Shown here: positions 39,601 through 47,917 of the stretch, piece by piece | Layout of the letters: each line of letters begins with the position of its first letter | Numbering within the stretch: position 1 is the stretch's first letter | From: Acidobacteriota bacterium | Lineage (GTDB): Bacteria; Acidobacteriota; Thermoanaerobaculia; Gp7-AA8 | Reading direction: 5' to 3' | DNA length: 59,811 bases | Assembly: GCA_016184115.1 (NCBI GenBank) | Contig: JACPDH010000058.1 | Location: forward strand, 1-59,811 | Program-made: the position numbers and the translations under genes | Notes under the pieces: generated by a model | The model's database searches: none | What the model was told of the DNA's origin: nothing | Seen by the model: only the letters and a program-made list of their open reading frames with translations

Positions 39601-40609
39601 TCCCTTCGTTCAGACAGAGAATGGCATGAAGGCGAAAGAGGGAACGGGACTCGGTCTTCCGATCACGCGCCAGCTCGTGAGGATGATGGGCGGCGAGATC
39701 AGCGCATCGAGCCGGCCAGGCGGCGGGAGCACGTTCTTCTTCGAGATCGACATGCCAATGACGAACGAGCCGGTCACTTCGCTCGAGCCGCAGCGCGTCG
39801 TCGGCGTGGCTGGAAGCGGGCACGAGCTTCGCATCCTCGTCACCGATGACACCGACGACAGTCGCGTCTTCCTCTCGCGCCTGCTCCGTGCGGTCGGCTT
39901 CGAACCGCGCGAAGCGACAGATGGTGACGAAGCGGTCGACTGTTTTCGCCAGTGGCGCCCCGGCCTGATCTTCATCGATCAGCGAATGCGGCGGATGAAT
40001 GGGGACGAGGCGACGCGGCGCATCCGACAGATCGAGGCAGACGCGCCGGAAGGCGCGAAGCGCACGGTGATCGTCGCGGTCACCGCGAGCGCATTCGAAC
40101 ACGAGCGCGATGCGCTTCTCGAGAACGGTGCGGACGCCTTCGTGATGAAGCCGTTCACCGAGGATCAGATCTTCGAGCTCATGCGTGCGAAGCTCGGCCT
40201 CGAGTTCGTCTACGAAAGGCGGCGCGCGAGGCGCAGGTCGGGGCGCGTTCTCGTGGTCGACGACGACGCGATCAATCGCGTGATCGCGCGCGAGCTCCTC
40301 GAGCGCCTCGGGATCTCGGTGACGGAGGCGCGATCGGGCCTCGAGGCTCTCGACCTTCTCGGGCAGCACACGTTCGACGCCGTCCTTCTCGACGTCGAGA
40401 TGCCGGAGCTCGATGGCCGCATGACCGTGCGCAAGATTCGCGCGCGACAGGAGACTCATGACCTCCCGGTCATCGCCATGACCGCGCACGACGCGGAAGA
40501 CTCATCGCTCGCCGATATGACCGACTACGTCCCCAAGCCCCTCGCCGAAGATATCGTCATCGAAGTGCTGTCGCGTTATGTCGAGTTAGGCGTGTCGGGC
40601 GTGGTGTGA
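36665..40609 (+). CDS. Hybrid histidine kinase: Reg_prop propeller, Y_Y_Y, HisKA/HATPase, two receivers
   Basis: About 1,314 residues. A signal peptide is followed by about fourteen Reg_prop repeats (for example DGYLWLGTMEGLVRFNG, GSIWIGTDSGLARL) forming two periplasmic seven-bladed propellers. Then come a Y_Y_Y domain (about 645-745), one transmembrane helix (WWAFLLYALAAAACVTLAI), a HisKA domain with the H-box FLANMSHELRTPLNAILGF near 820, and an HATPase with NLLGNAIKFTE and GTGLGLPI. Two receivers follow, with phospho-acceptor Asp in LIFIDQRM near 1095 and VLLDVEMPE near 1240. This is a one-protein phosphorelay of the carbohydrate-sensing hybrid type, but without a C-terminal DNA-binding domain. 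Start ATG 36665. Confidence 0.9.
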   Translation: MRQAVVIRLLGRPLAIALTLAIVLGGGRASALDPNRALDQHAIDVWREGLPQYMVRTIVQTRDGYLWLGTMEGLVRFNGISFDVFDPSNVPAMRTGRIRRLFEDRNGTLWIGTVGGGILQYSEGQFRPWTSNDELPAGSVISMMESRDGALWLGTGNGVCRAFNGSLTCYGPAAGLPDAEVNAIVEDAAGTLWLATGEGLYRRDGDRFAIVPLDGDVHSATGGLVLARDGSLWVGVSSRGILRIAPDRGSSTWIDAGPQAGYVFDLHEDRDGTIWAGTSHGGVAKIRDGRATFLDKRLGLPSNSIRAIGEDREGSIWIGTDSGLARLKDLKFVNVTERQGLSSSHVRVVTESRDGGLWVGTYGAGLNLLRGGQVSTFGLEENLGDLFIRTLYEDDEGDLWIGTDNGLARLHDGKLTEYSTADGLANNKIEALHQLRDGTLLVSTARGLQARIDGKFVPWLEGNPRLSDLRAILEAKNGDIWFATYEGIVHVRGRAIVRTITTRDGLPSNMVFALLEDDGGDLWIGTHEGLSRIRNGRIAAITAAHGLRNSVVFQILDDGRGSLWLTSNRGLTRVDKRSIDDVIAGRAPRIRAMYFGKADGLGSDQCNGATQPSGVRTRDGRLVIPTVGGLSIVDPGNLHLNRVPPSVVLRDVLVDGKPAPRRSNGPFPWSSRRYEFRYDGLSLLSPELVRFRYRVDGFDEQWIDGGANRVAHYNSLSPGRHAFRVIASNNDGVWSTGEATYEFEVLAAPWRRWWAFLLYALAAAACVTLAIRMRERTTRLRTAQLEAMVEVRTHELAAAEARAVEANRAKSVFLANMSHELRTPLNAILGFAQLLSRSRTLEGDDRESLGVIRRSGEHLLGLINDVLSISKIEAGKLAIDARPFDPRALIGEVAAMIRVRAEAAGLELQVIVDSSLPDALLGDAGKLRQILINLLGNAIKFTERGSVTLRASWAKNRGRFEVSDTGPGIDPSEIDAIFDPFVQTENGMKAKEGTGLGLPITRQLVRMMGGEISASSRPGGGSTFFFEIDMPMTNEPVTSLEPQRVVGVAGSGHELRILVTDDTDDSRVFLSRLLRAVGFEPREATDGDEAVDCFRQWRPGLIFIDQRMRRMNGDEATRRIRQIEADAPEGAKRTVIVAVTASAFEHERDALLENGADAFVMKPFTEDQIFELMRAKLGLEFVYERRRARRRSGRVLVVDDDAINRVIARELLERLGISVTEARSGLEALDLLGQHTFDAVLLDVEMPELDGRMTVRKIRARQETHDLPVIAMTAHDAEDSSLADMTDYVPKPLAEDIVIEVLSRYVELGVSGVV

Positions 40610-40783
40610 GACGCGCACGGCCAAGTAGCGTTGGCCAGCCGAGGCGGCCCGACTGAAGGGAGATCTCCGGCGGCGGGCGGACGATCGCGCTGCAGCCGAT
40701 GCCGATGCAGCATCGAGGTTATCGTAGACTGTTCGAGTGGCGCGCCCGTGTCGGCACGACTGAGCGCTACCGGCAGGGCGTTT

Positions 40784-41356
40784 ATGCGCACGCGCGAGAA
40801 TTTCGGAGTTTGCGTTCTTCTGACGCTCGCCGTCGGATGCGGGAGTAGCCGTCTGCCAGCTTCGCTCTCGCCCGGTCAACGGCTGCTCGCGACGAGGCTC
40901 GAGGTGGATATCGTCGTCGAGCCGGACGATTCCGCTCACTGGCGCACCCTGACGAGACTGCTCTCGGAATCGAGGGCATTCCGCTCCGTTACGAACGAAA
41001 GAGCGATGAGCGGCATCACGCACTCCGCGACTCTCGAAGCAAGGATAACGGGCCGCTGCTCGTGGCGAAGGGGCGGTTTCGTTCCGATACTCCCGATCCT
41101 GACGTTCGGAGTCGTTCCGCAGTTCACTACTCCAACGTATGGGTACGAGATTTCGTTTTTCCGCATTGGGGAGACCGACGCGATTGCAGTCATTCCCTGC
41201 AGCATCAAGGGGAAACTCGTCGTCGGGTGGGTCGGTCTTCCGCTCGCGCTCTCGCCAAACTGGGTTCTGGGGGATCCGGAGAGAAGTGAGCGTTTTCGGG
41301 AAAGGCTTCGATTCGAGATCGTCACCAGGCTTCGGGAGTCTAACCCGCCGCCCTAA
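40784..41356 (+). CDS. Uncharacterised lipoprotein
   Basis: 190 residues. The signal VCVLLTLAVGCGSS has a lipobox (AVGC). The mature part shows a mixed alpha/beta pattern (LEVDIVVEPDDSAHWRTLTRLLSESRAF...YEISFFRIGE), resembling an envelope lipoprotein that binds or assembles, but no family is recognised. The frame opens earlier; ATG 40784 starts the signal sequence. It lies 174 bases after the hybrid kinase. Confidence 0.65.
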   Translation: MRTRENFGVCVLLTLAVGCGSSRLPASLSPGQRLLATRLEVDIVVEPDDSAHWRTLTRLLSESRAFRSVTNERAMSGITHSATLEARITGRCSWRRGGFVPILPILTFGVVPQFTTPTYGYEISFFRIGETDAIAVIPCSIKGKLVVGWVGLPLALSPNWVLGDPERSERFRERLRFEIVTRLRESNPPP

Positions 41357-41644
41357 CGAACACGCGGCGAGAGAAGAGACGGAGCTTCGCCTTGCTGCTC
41401 GGGGCGGCCTACCTCGATTCGGGAGAGTCGTCACTCGACCTCTCGTGGGCCGCGGGCCTGTAGGGGGGCCATTGCCAGGAGGCTCCATAGCTGCAGGGGT
41501 CAGGAGGGTCAGGGCTTCGCTTTTCTGCCGTCCTCGAACGCCCACCCTACCGGGAGCTCGTCCATTCTGCCCAACGCCGCGGAAGGCATCGTCGCGTCGC
41601 GGGACGCGAGTGCATCCCCGTTCACCCTGCGCGAGACGGGTCGG

Positions 41645-43972
41645 CTACCGCGGCCTTACCGCGCGGACGCGCAGGCTCGCGGCATCGATCAGATAGACGA
41701 TCCCGGCATCGTCGACGGCAAGTCCACCGACGAACCCGATCCCCGCGTCATCCGTCGAGAGCCCGTCGCCTCCATGTTGCGGCGCGCCGAAGCGTGCGAG
41801 GCGCGTCCATTGCTCGATGCCATCGATCCGTCGCACCTCCGAGTTGCAGAAGACGAAGACTTCGCCACGGAGGTTCGTTCCGAGCGCACCAAGGCACGAC
41901 GACACGACAGTCCTGATGATTCCGTCGTCATCGATTCTCCGGATGCGGTCGGTGTCGGCAACGTAGATGCGGTCGAGCGCATCGACAGCGATCCAAACGG
42001 GGGAATTCATCTCGGCCGCGATCGCCGGGCCGCCGTCGCCGCTGGAGCGATTCGGAACCAGGGCATCGGGCGGGTGCGCCGGCGCCGTTCCCGCGACGGT
42101 CGTGATGATTCCGGTCACCGCGTCGATTCGTCGGATGCGATGGTTGTAGCTGTCCGCCACGAAGATGTTCCCCTTCGAGTCGACCGCGAGCGCCTGCGCG
42201 TTGTCCAACATCGCCGCGGAGGCGGGTCCGCCGTCGCCGGAAAAACCGCGGTCCCATTGCGTGAGTTGCGTGTAGTTGCCATCGGACTCGATACGCCCGA
42301 CGCCCCAGTCCGAGACGAGGACCCTTCCGCTCTTGTCGACTGCAATCCCGAATGACGGATACCCGCCGGGAATCGTCTTCACCGTCCCATCTCGTTTCAG
42401 CCGGCGAATCCGCATGCTGCCACCGAATATGAGCTCGCCGCTCGGATCGATCACCGCCTGGTGCATGTCGAGATCGAGCAGGGCGGCGGTCCCGGGACCG
42501 TTCTCACCGACCGCGTAAGGCTCGATCCCCGCAATCGTTGTCAGGACTCCGGTCCCCGAGAGGGGGATCTTTCTCAACCGCTTCCCATTGAACTCCATGA
42601 AATAGAGATCGCCACCAGGCTGCACGTGCATCCGCAGTGGAGCGGTCAGCCGCGCCTCCGAGAGCGCCGTGCCATCCTCGCTGAAGCCTGTTTCGTGCGG
42701 AGCGGCCCCGAGCAACGTGCGTACCTTGCCGTCACTCTCGACGCGGCGGATCCGGCCGTAGTCGGTGAAGTAGAGCCTCCTTTCAGTGTCGAGCGCAATC
42801 CCGAAGAGCTCCGGGAGCCTGACCTCGCGCGCCCCAACGCCATCGTCGATCTCGTTGCCCCCACCGAGGACCGTGTCGATGATGCCGGTACCGGCGTCGA
42901 CTCGCCTAACAAGCCGATTCCCATGTTCGGCGATGAAGATGTTGCCGGACGCATCGACCTTCAGCGCGCCGTAGTCGTAGTTCGCGCCAGGGTCGATGCG
43001 CGCATCGACCGCCGGGCCGCCATCTCCCGAGAAGCCTTTGATTCCGTTTCCTGCCACGGTCGTGATGATCCCGCCCGAGACTTTGCGGACGCGGGCGTTC
43101 CACACGTCGAGGATGTACATGCTTCCCGCGGCGTCGAACGCGATCTGGTTTGGCGAGTTCAGCCGCGCGGCGGTGGCAAAGCCATCATCGCCCGCGTACG
43201 TGCCGCACTCGACGCAGGCGATGGGCCCCGAGCCCACGACGGTCGTCACGACGGAGGTCGTGAGGTCGATCCGCCGAATCCTCTGGTTCTGCGTGTCGAC
43301 GACGTAGAGCGCGCCATCAGGACCGATCTTGGCGTCGGTCGGCGCGTTCAGCGCTGCCTCGAGCGCCGGCCCTTCGTCGCCGAGTGGAGGGCCAAGGTCG
43401 AGCAGTTCGGGCCCAACTCCGGCGAAGCGCTCGATTGTCCCCTCGGGGGTCACGCGACGGATCATCGCGTGGCCGGCCTCCGCGAGGTAGGCGGTACCGT
43501 CGGGCGCGATCGCAAAATCCGACATCTTGACCGGCACCTGCCGTCCGTCACGGCCTTCACCGAGGTAGAAGCCGATGCCTGCGACCGTCGTTATACCGCC
43601 CGGCTGCAATTCACTCAGGGCCGGAGGAACGTACAGGAACTCCGCCGTCGCACGCCCCTGCGCCGTCGCGATTGCGATGACGGCGTACCCGTTGTCGTGA
43701 GGCGGAGTCGCAAAGGTGATTTGCGAGCCTCCGTGGAACGTGACCTCCGTGACCGGCTCTCCATCGACCGAAACTCCGCCTCCTGGAAACAGGCCGCTTC
43801 CGTTGATCGTTAGGCGAGTTCCCCCTGCGATTGGACCCGAAGTGGGAACGATGGAGGTGATGTGGGGTGGAGGGATTGGAGCACGAACGGGACGCTTTCG
43901 GATGGCCAGCCCGTCGTTAGCGGCCAGGGCGAGCAACCCACTCATCGCCAGAATGCCAAGAACGGCGCGCAT
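41645..43972 (-). CDS. Secreted NHL-repeat protein with IPT/TIG domain
   Basis: 775 residues: a signal peptide (MRAVLGILAMSGLLALAAN), an IPT/TIG domain at about 35-115 (ITSIVPTSGPIAGGTRLTINGSGLFPGGGVSVDG), then about a dozen NHL-type blades of the form GFSGDGGPA...ARLNSPNQIAFDAAGSMYILD and RIRRIDAVTGIITTVAGT. Such proteins form one or two extracellular propellers for binding glycans or proteins. No catalytic residue set is evident. It is convergent with the lipoprotein gene. Confidence 0.87.
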   Translation of the reverse strand: MRAVLGILAMSGLLALAANDGLAIRKRPVRAPIPPPHITSIVPTSGPIAGGTRLTINGSGLFPGGGVSVDGEPVTEVTFHGGSQITFATPPHDNGYAVIAIATAQGRATAEFLYVPPALSELQPGGITTVAGIGFYLGEGRDGRQVPVKMSDFAIAPDGTAYLAEAGHAMIRRVTPEGTIERFAGVGPELLDLGPPLGDEGPALEAALNAPTDAKIGPDGALYVVDTQNQRIRRIDLTTSVVTTVVGSGPIACVECGTYAGDDGFATAARLNSPNQIAFDAAGSMYILDVWNARVRKVSGGIITTVAGNGIKGFSGDGGPAVDARIDPGANYDYGALKVDASGNIFIAEHGNRLVRRVDAGTGIIDTVLGGGNEIDDGVGAREVRLPELFGIALDTERRLYFTDYGRIRRVESDGKVRTLLGAAPHETGFSEDGTALSEARLTAPLRMHVQPGGDLYFMEFNGKRLRKIPLSGTGVLTTIAGIEPYAVGENGPGTAALLDLDMHQAVIDPSGELIFGGSMRIRRLKRDGTVKTIPGGYPSFGIAVDKSGRVLVSDWGVGRIESDGNYTQLTQWDRGFSGDGGPASAAMLDNAQALAVDSKGNIFVADSYNHRIRRIDAVTGIITTVAGTAPAHPPDALVPNRSSGDGGPAIAAEMNSPVWIAVDALDRIYVADTDRIRRIDDDGIIRTVVSSCLGALGTNLRGEVFVFCNSEVRRIDGIEQWTRLARFGAPQHGGDGLSTDDAGIGFVGGLAVDDAGIVYLIDAASLRVRAVRPR

Positions 43973-44059
43973 GGGAACCTCGATCCATCGATCCTACCAC
44001 TGAGCCGGCTATGAGGCCTCGCAATTCGGTGCGATCGTGAGAACGGGTCGCTTTCCAAC

Positions 44060-44245
44060 CGCTGCCGCGGTCGGCGTCGGTGTTTTGACGACAAGATGGA
44101 AGTGATTCGTCATGAGGGTGTCCAGCAAGAGGAGCCAGCCCGAGCGAGGGGCCGCGTCACCGATGAGCCCGCAACTGTACGCGATCCTCGCCGTCGTGGA
44201 GAATGACGCGCCGCTCGTCGCCTTGCGCGCCACGATCGTGTTCGT
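44060..44245 (-). pseudogene. Remnant of a REP-associated (Y1/RAYT) transposase
   Basis: One reverse frame reads SGWLLLLDTLMTNHFHLVVKTP, the diagnostic HxH motif of Y1 transposases with its family context. An adjacent frame upstream reads RGAQGDERRVILHDGEDR, which matches the family N-terminal RGN-RR-IF-DD motif. The two pieces lie in different frames and the catalytic Tyr region is missing. It is therefore a frameshifted, truncated copy. The surrounding 43973-44593 holds no other gene. Confidence 0.7.
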
Positions 44246-44593
44246 CTTCGCGGCTTTGTGCTCGTGAAAGTGGCGGAGAGCAGGGTATCAAAGCCTTTCT
44301 TTTCGCTTTTCGACAGCTCGAGAAATCAGAAGCTCTGTCGCCTTTTGTTCCACGTAACCCCAGCGTTGTTCCCAAGAAACCCAGCAAACGTTTGGATCCG
44401 CGTAGGCTCGTCGAGGCAACGCCGGCCTCGGCGGAGAAGGAGTTTGTATTTTGGTAGGGGTCGTCCCAAGCCGTGTGATTCCTCTTTCCGAGCTGTAGCT
44501 CACGCGGCTCTTGACTCGTCTACCGCTTCACGGTTGAAGCTCGATCGTGACGGCGGCATCCGGCCGCCCGAAGAAAGGTCAAGGAGAATCGAA

Positions 44594-44785
44594 ATGAGCG
44601 CAATGAACGTGACGAGCTGGATCGAACTATTCGAGGCAGTGGGAGTCGACAAGGCAGGGCGGCAGCGATGGCATGCCGAATTCGAGCGCCGCTATCCCGA
44701 GGGGCATCAGAGCTTCCTCGAGTGGTTGGGCGTAGACGCGGCGCACATCGACGAGATTCGTGCCGGAAGCCGCAAGCCGGTCTGA
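44594..44785 (+). CDS. Small protein, stand-alone paralogue of the neighbouring MerR effector domain
   Basis: 63 residues, with AAGGAG seven bases before ATG 44594. The sequence SWIELFEAVGVDKAGRQRWH...YPEGHQSFLEWLGVDAAHIDEIRAGSRK aligns by eye with the last 60 residues of the MerR regulator immediately downstream (GWVAILRASGMDEGDMHRWH...APEAHQGFLVSLGINPAEVARIRASSRE). The stop is 6 bases before the MerR start, so they are surely co-transcribed. It could compete for, buffer or carry the ligand sensed by the regulator. Conserved residues are RWH, EFE, HQ-FL, LG and IR-SR. Confidence 0.78.
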   Translation: MSAMNVTSWIELFEAVGVDKAGRQRWHAEFERRYPEGHQSFLEWLGVDAAHIDEIRAGSRKPV

Positions 44786-44791
44786 GGAGAG

Positions 44792-45409
44792 ATGACGGAG
44801 GAGGGCGCCCTCGAGGCGCCCACCTCTCCGCGTTCGGAGACGCAGATCATGTGGACCATCAGCCAGTTCGCGAGACGATTCGGGATCTCGCGCAGCACGC
44901 TCCTCTACTACGACTCGATCGGAGTACTGGCGCCGTCCGCGCGGACTTCGGCGGGCTACCGAGTCTACGACGATCACGACGTCGCCCGAATGGAGCGCAT
45001 CGACCTCTACCGTCGCGCCGGCCTGCCGCTCGCCGGGATCAGGTCGATCCTCGACTCGGAAGGTGACTCCGCCCTGCGCGACGCGCTGGAGCTCCGGCTT
45101 CGCGAGATCGATGCAGAATTCCGCGGTCTCGCGATGCAACAGCGCGTCACTCTCGACCTGTTAGGCAAGTCGGCGGAAGCGGCGGAGGAGCGGCGGCTCG
45201 ACAAGCAGGGTTGGGTCGCGATCCTCCGGGCGAGCGGAATGGACGAGGGCGACATGCACCGCTGGCACGTGGAGTTCGAGCGGCTCGCACCCGAAGCGCA
45301 TCAAGGCTTTCTCGTCTCGCTCGGGATCAATCCCGCGGAGGTCGCGCGTATTCGCGCGTCGTCGCGCGAAGCAGGCGACCAGCCTCACGCCGGCCCTGAG
45401 CCAGTTTGA
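44792..45409 (+). CDS. MerR-family transcriptional regulator with small C-terminal sensor domain
   Basis: 205 residues. The N-terminal MerR winged helix is plain (MWTISQFARRFGISRSTLLYYDSIGVLAPSARTSAGYRVYDDHDVARMERIDLYRRAGLPL). A coiled dimerisation helix follows, then a 60-residue C-terminal domain (RWHVEFERLAPEAHQGFL) that is duplicated in the preceding small protein. There is no cysteine metal site in the dimer-helix region, so it is not a standard metal sensor. Start ATG 44792 follows GAGGAG; an internal ATG at 44849 gives the minimal MerR form. Confidence 0.85.
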   Translation: MTEEGALEAPTSPRSETQIMWTISQFARRFGISRSTLLYYDSIGVLAPSARTSAGYRVYDDHDVARMERIDLYRRAGLPLAGIRSILDSEGDSALRDALELRLREIDAEFRGLAMQQRVTLDLLGKSAEAAEERRLDKQGWVAILRASGMDEGDMHRWHVEFERLAPEAHQGFLVSLGINPAEVARIRASSREAGDQPHAGPEPV

Positions 45410-45823
45410 AGTGGCTGGAAGAACGGAATGCACCGCGGGCGGCGCCAGGAACTCGATGTGAGCGTCGGGTCGGCGCCTGGATGGAGCGGGAGCCACGGAC
45501 CAAGTACTCGTACGCCGAAGGCTCGTGACTGAGAGTTGGGAGCGAGGTGCGACTTGGAGTCGGGCCTTTGAAAACAGAAAAGCGAAGCTCTGTCCCCAAT
45601 TGCACAGGGTGACGGCTCGACCAGACCGCGTGACCGGAGCCCAAACAGAAAGGCGAAGTTCTGTCCCCAACTACACTCAACTGCATCGTCCCGGATTCGC
45701 GTGGCGGATGGAGAGTCGTGCCGCACGCGTGCCCGCCCGATCAACGGGCGACCTGGCAGGTCGCCCGTGCGAACAGAGAAGAGAAGCACGGACCCCTCGA
45801 GCCGACCCACCGCCCCGGGAACG
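45410..45823. repeat. Convergent spacer with three dispersed repeat copies
   Basis: Between the convergent MerR and MFS genes lie repeats at 45569-45598 (AACAGAAAAGCGAAGCTCTG then TCCCC), 45641-45671 (AACAGAAAGGCGAAGTTCTG) and 45769-45797 (more diverged). They belong to the same family as those at 17.2-17.3 kb, 27.9 kb and 53.2 kb. GGGCGACCTGGCAGGTCGCCC (about 45746-45766) is a perfect hairpin in the same spacer. No gene is seen. Confidence 0.6.
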
Positions 45824-47038
45824 TCACTCTGATGCGCGAACGGCCCGGACGCCTGTCTTCTTCGCGAGGAGCGTGATCGAGAGGGCGACTCCGGCCAGTG
45901 CGACGGCCGCCTGTGAAAAGACGGCCCCCGGCGCCTTCATGGCGTCGTAGGCAAGCCCCGCAAGGGGAGGCCCAAAGCAGCGGGCGAGTGCATTCATCGA
46001 GCTCGAGACGCCGAGGATCCCACCTCGCTTCGACGGCGGCGCGACTTTGCTGATGTAGGCGCTGAGCGTCGGATGGCAGAGCCCTTGCCCGACTCCCATG
46101 AGGCAGACCGCTACGACGAGTAGTTCGACGGAGCGTGTGAACGGAATGAGAAGCAGTCCGGTCACCAAGCTGGCCGCTCCGAAGATTCCGGTTCCAACGT
46201 CTCCCAGATGGCGCGCGGCGACGTGAATCGACGAGAGCTGTTGTGCCGCAACGACCAGCCCCATGAGGCCGAAGAGAATGCCGACGTCGCGGGCGCTGAG
46301 AGCGAACTGATCCCTGCCGACGAGCACGAGAATCGGTGCAAGCGACGAGAGGGTGCACATCAGCAGCGCCAGCGACCCGCCGGCCAGTCGCAGCTGACGG
46401 AGACGGAAAAAAAGGATCCAGCTCTCGATGTCGATCATTGACCAGAGTCCCGGTCGTCGGCCGTCCGCGGACTTCGACTTCGACTCGGGGAGAGTGAAGA
46501 AGGCGATCGCCATGGCGACGATGGAAAGTGAAGCCGCCGCGGCTCCGGGTAGCATGTTAGGCGGTAGCGCGAGGCCCGATCCGAGGCTCGACAGTGTTCC
46601 GCCGATCGGAGGGCCGAGCACGATGCCAAGGCCGAACGCCATCCCGATCAGCGCCATCCCTTTCGTTCGATTCGCTTCGTCGGTCGAGTCGGCGACGTAG
46701 GCCTGTGCCGTCGCGACACTCGCAGCGGCGATTCCGCAGAGGATGCGCGAGGCAAAGAGCATCGCGACATTTGCCGCGAGTGCGAACGCGCAGAATCCGA
46801 GGACGTTTCCAACGAGACTGGCCATGATCACCGGTCTGCGGCCGGCATGGTCGGAGAGGCTTCCCCACACCGGGGCGAAGATGAACTGCATCAGCGAGAA
46901 GCTGCCGAGGATCAACCCGAGAGTCATGCCGTTCGCGCCGTACTCCTTCGCGGAAAATGCGAGGATGGGAACGACGATTCCGAAGCCTAACAAATCGATG
47001 AAAACCGTCAGGAAGAGGGCTCTCGCAGCGGTGTGCAC
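45824..47038 (-). CDS. Major facilitator superfamily transporter (TetA/DHA1-like)
   Basis: 404 residues with twelve hydrophobic segments. The first helix reads ALFLTVFIDLLGFGIVVPIL, and motif A follows as GSLSDHAGRRPVIM, as in TetA and related drug/H+ antiporters. Motif C-like GMAFGLGIVLGPPIGG is in helix 5. It is a likely exporter of a small molecule. The start is GTG 47038, which gives a family-typical N-terminus. It is divergent from the methyltransferase at 47124. Confidence 0.87.
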   Translation of the reverse strand: MHTAARALFLTVFIDLLGFGIVVPILAFSAKEYGANGMTLGLILGSFSLMQFIFAPVWGSLSDHAGRRPVIMASLVGNVLGFCAFALAANVAMLFASRILCGIAAASVATAQAYVADSTDEANRTKGMALIGMAFGLGIVLGPPIGGTLSSLGSGLALPPNMLPGAAAASLSIVAMAIAFFTLPESKSKSADGRRPGLWSMIDIESWILFFRLRQLRLAGGSLALLMCTLSSLAPILVLVGRDQFALSARDVGILFGLMGLVVAAQQLSSIHVAARHLGDVGTGIFGAASLVTGLLLIPFTRSVELLVVAVCLMGVGQGLCHPTLSAYISKVAPPSKRGGILGVSSSMNALARCFGPPLAGLAYDAMKAPGAVFSQAAVALAGVALSITLLAKKTGVRAVRASE

Positions 47039-47123
47039 TGAGGCTCAGTCTACCGGTCCCGAACGGTGAAATCGATCCTGTCAGAAAAGCCCGCTATACT
47101 TGATTTCTCTCGAGCGCGACGCC

Positions 47124-47912
47124 ATGCTTATGGATCAACAGTCGATTGCAGCCCAGTACGCCACGAGCGCGAATCTCGCCGCCCGTATCGTGCTGCACGA
47201 GCTCTTCAGCACGAACCCGTATCCGTTCCAGCGATGGGTTTTCGACCGCCTGAACCTCTCCGCGGGTCAGCGGGTCCTCGAGGTCGCATGCGGAACGGGG
47301 AGCCTCTGGCGCGAGAATCTCGATCGGATTCCGACAGGCGTTCATCTCATCCTCTCCGATTTTTCGGCGGGTATGCTCGGTACCTCCGAAGCGGCTCTCA
47401 AGTCGGCAATGCCCGACGCGAGGTTCGTCGCCTGCGCGCTTCCCGATCTTGCATTCATCGATGGAGCCTGTGATCTCGTCGTTGCGAATCACATGCTCTA
47501 CCACCTTCAGGATCGCGTCGAAGGGCTACGCGAGATTCGCCGGCTTCTCCGGCGCGGCGGCGCGCTCGTTGCCGTGACCAACGGGTGCGAACATCTGCGT
47601 GAGATCAAGGATCTGATGCGCCAGTTCGGAATCGATCCCGGACACGTCTCCGATTCCTTCACGCTCGAGAACGGCGAGCCGCAGCTCGGCGAAGTGTTCC
47701 AGAGCATCCGGCGCGACGACTACCCGAATGCGCTGCGCGTGACCGATTCCGACCTGTTGCTTGCGTACATCGCGTCGCTCGGGTCACCCGCGAGGGAAAT
47801 CGTCGATGCGCGGCGGGACGAGATGCGCGCCGCGGTCGAGTCTCGCATCGCGCGCGATGGTGCGTTCAAGGTCGTGAAGTCGACCGGGTTGTTCGTAGCT
47901 GCAAACGACTGA
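47124..47912 (+). CDS. Class I SAM-dependent methyltransferase
   Basis: 262 residues. Motif I is VLEVACGTGSLW near residue 50, then LILSDFSAGML (motif II), ACDLVVANHMLYHLQD (post II) and LRRGGALVAVTNG (motif III). It resembles the UbiE-like small-molecule methyltransferases; the substrate is unknown. An upstream TTG would extend it by eight residues; ATG 47124 is preferred. It is convergent with the nucleotidyltransferase-like gene, 5 bases apart. Confidence 0.85.
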   Translation: MLMDQQSIAAQYATSANLAARIVLHELFSTNPYPFQRWVFDRLNLSAGQRVLEVACGTGSLWRENLDRIPTGVHLILSDFSAGMLGTSEAALKSAMPDARFVACALPDLAFIDGACDLVVANHMLYHLQDRVEGLREIRRLLRRGGALVAVTNGCEHLREIKDLMRQFGIDPGHVSDSFTLENGEPQLGEVFQSIRRDDYPNALRVTDSDLLLAYIASLGSPAREIVDARRDEMRAAVESRIARDGAFKVVKSTGLFVAAND

Positions 47913-47917
47913 GTCGC

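Noticed and set aside
38375-40489. 704-codon open minus-strand frame antisense to the hybrid kinase
   Set aside because: A shadow of the kinase and receiver domains; no signature of its own.
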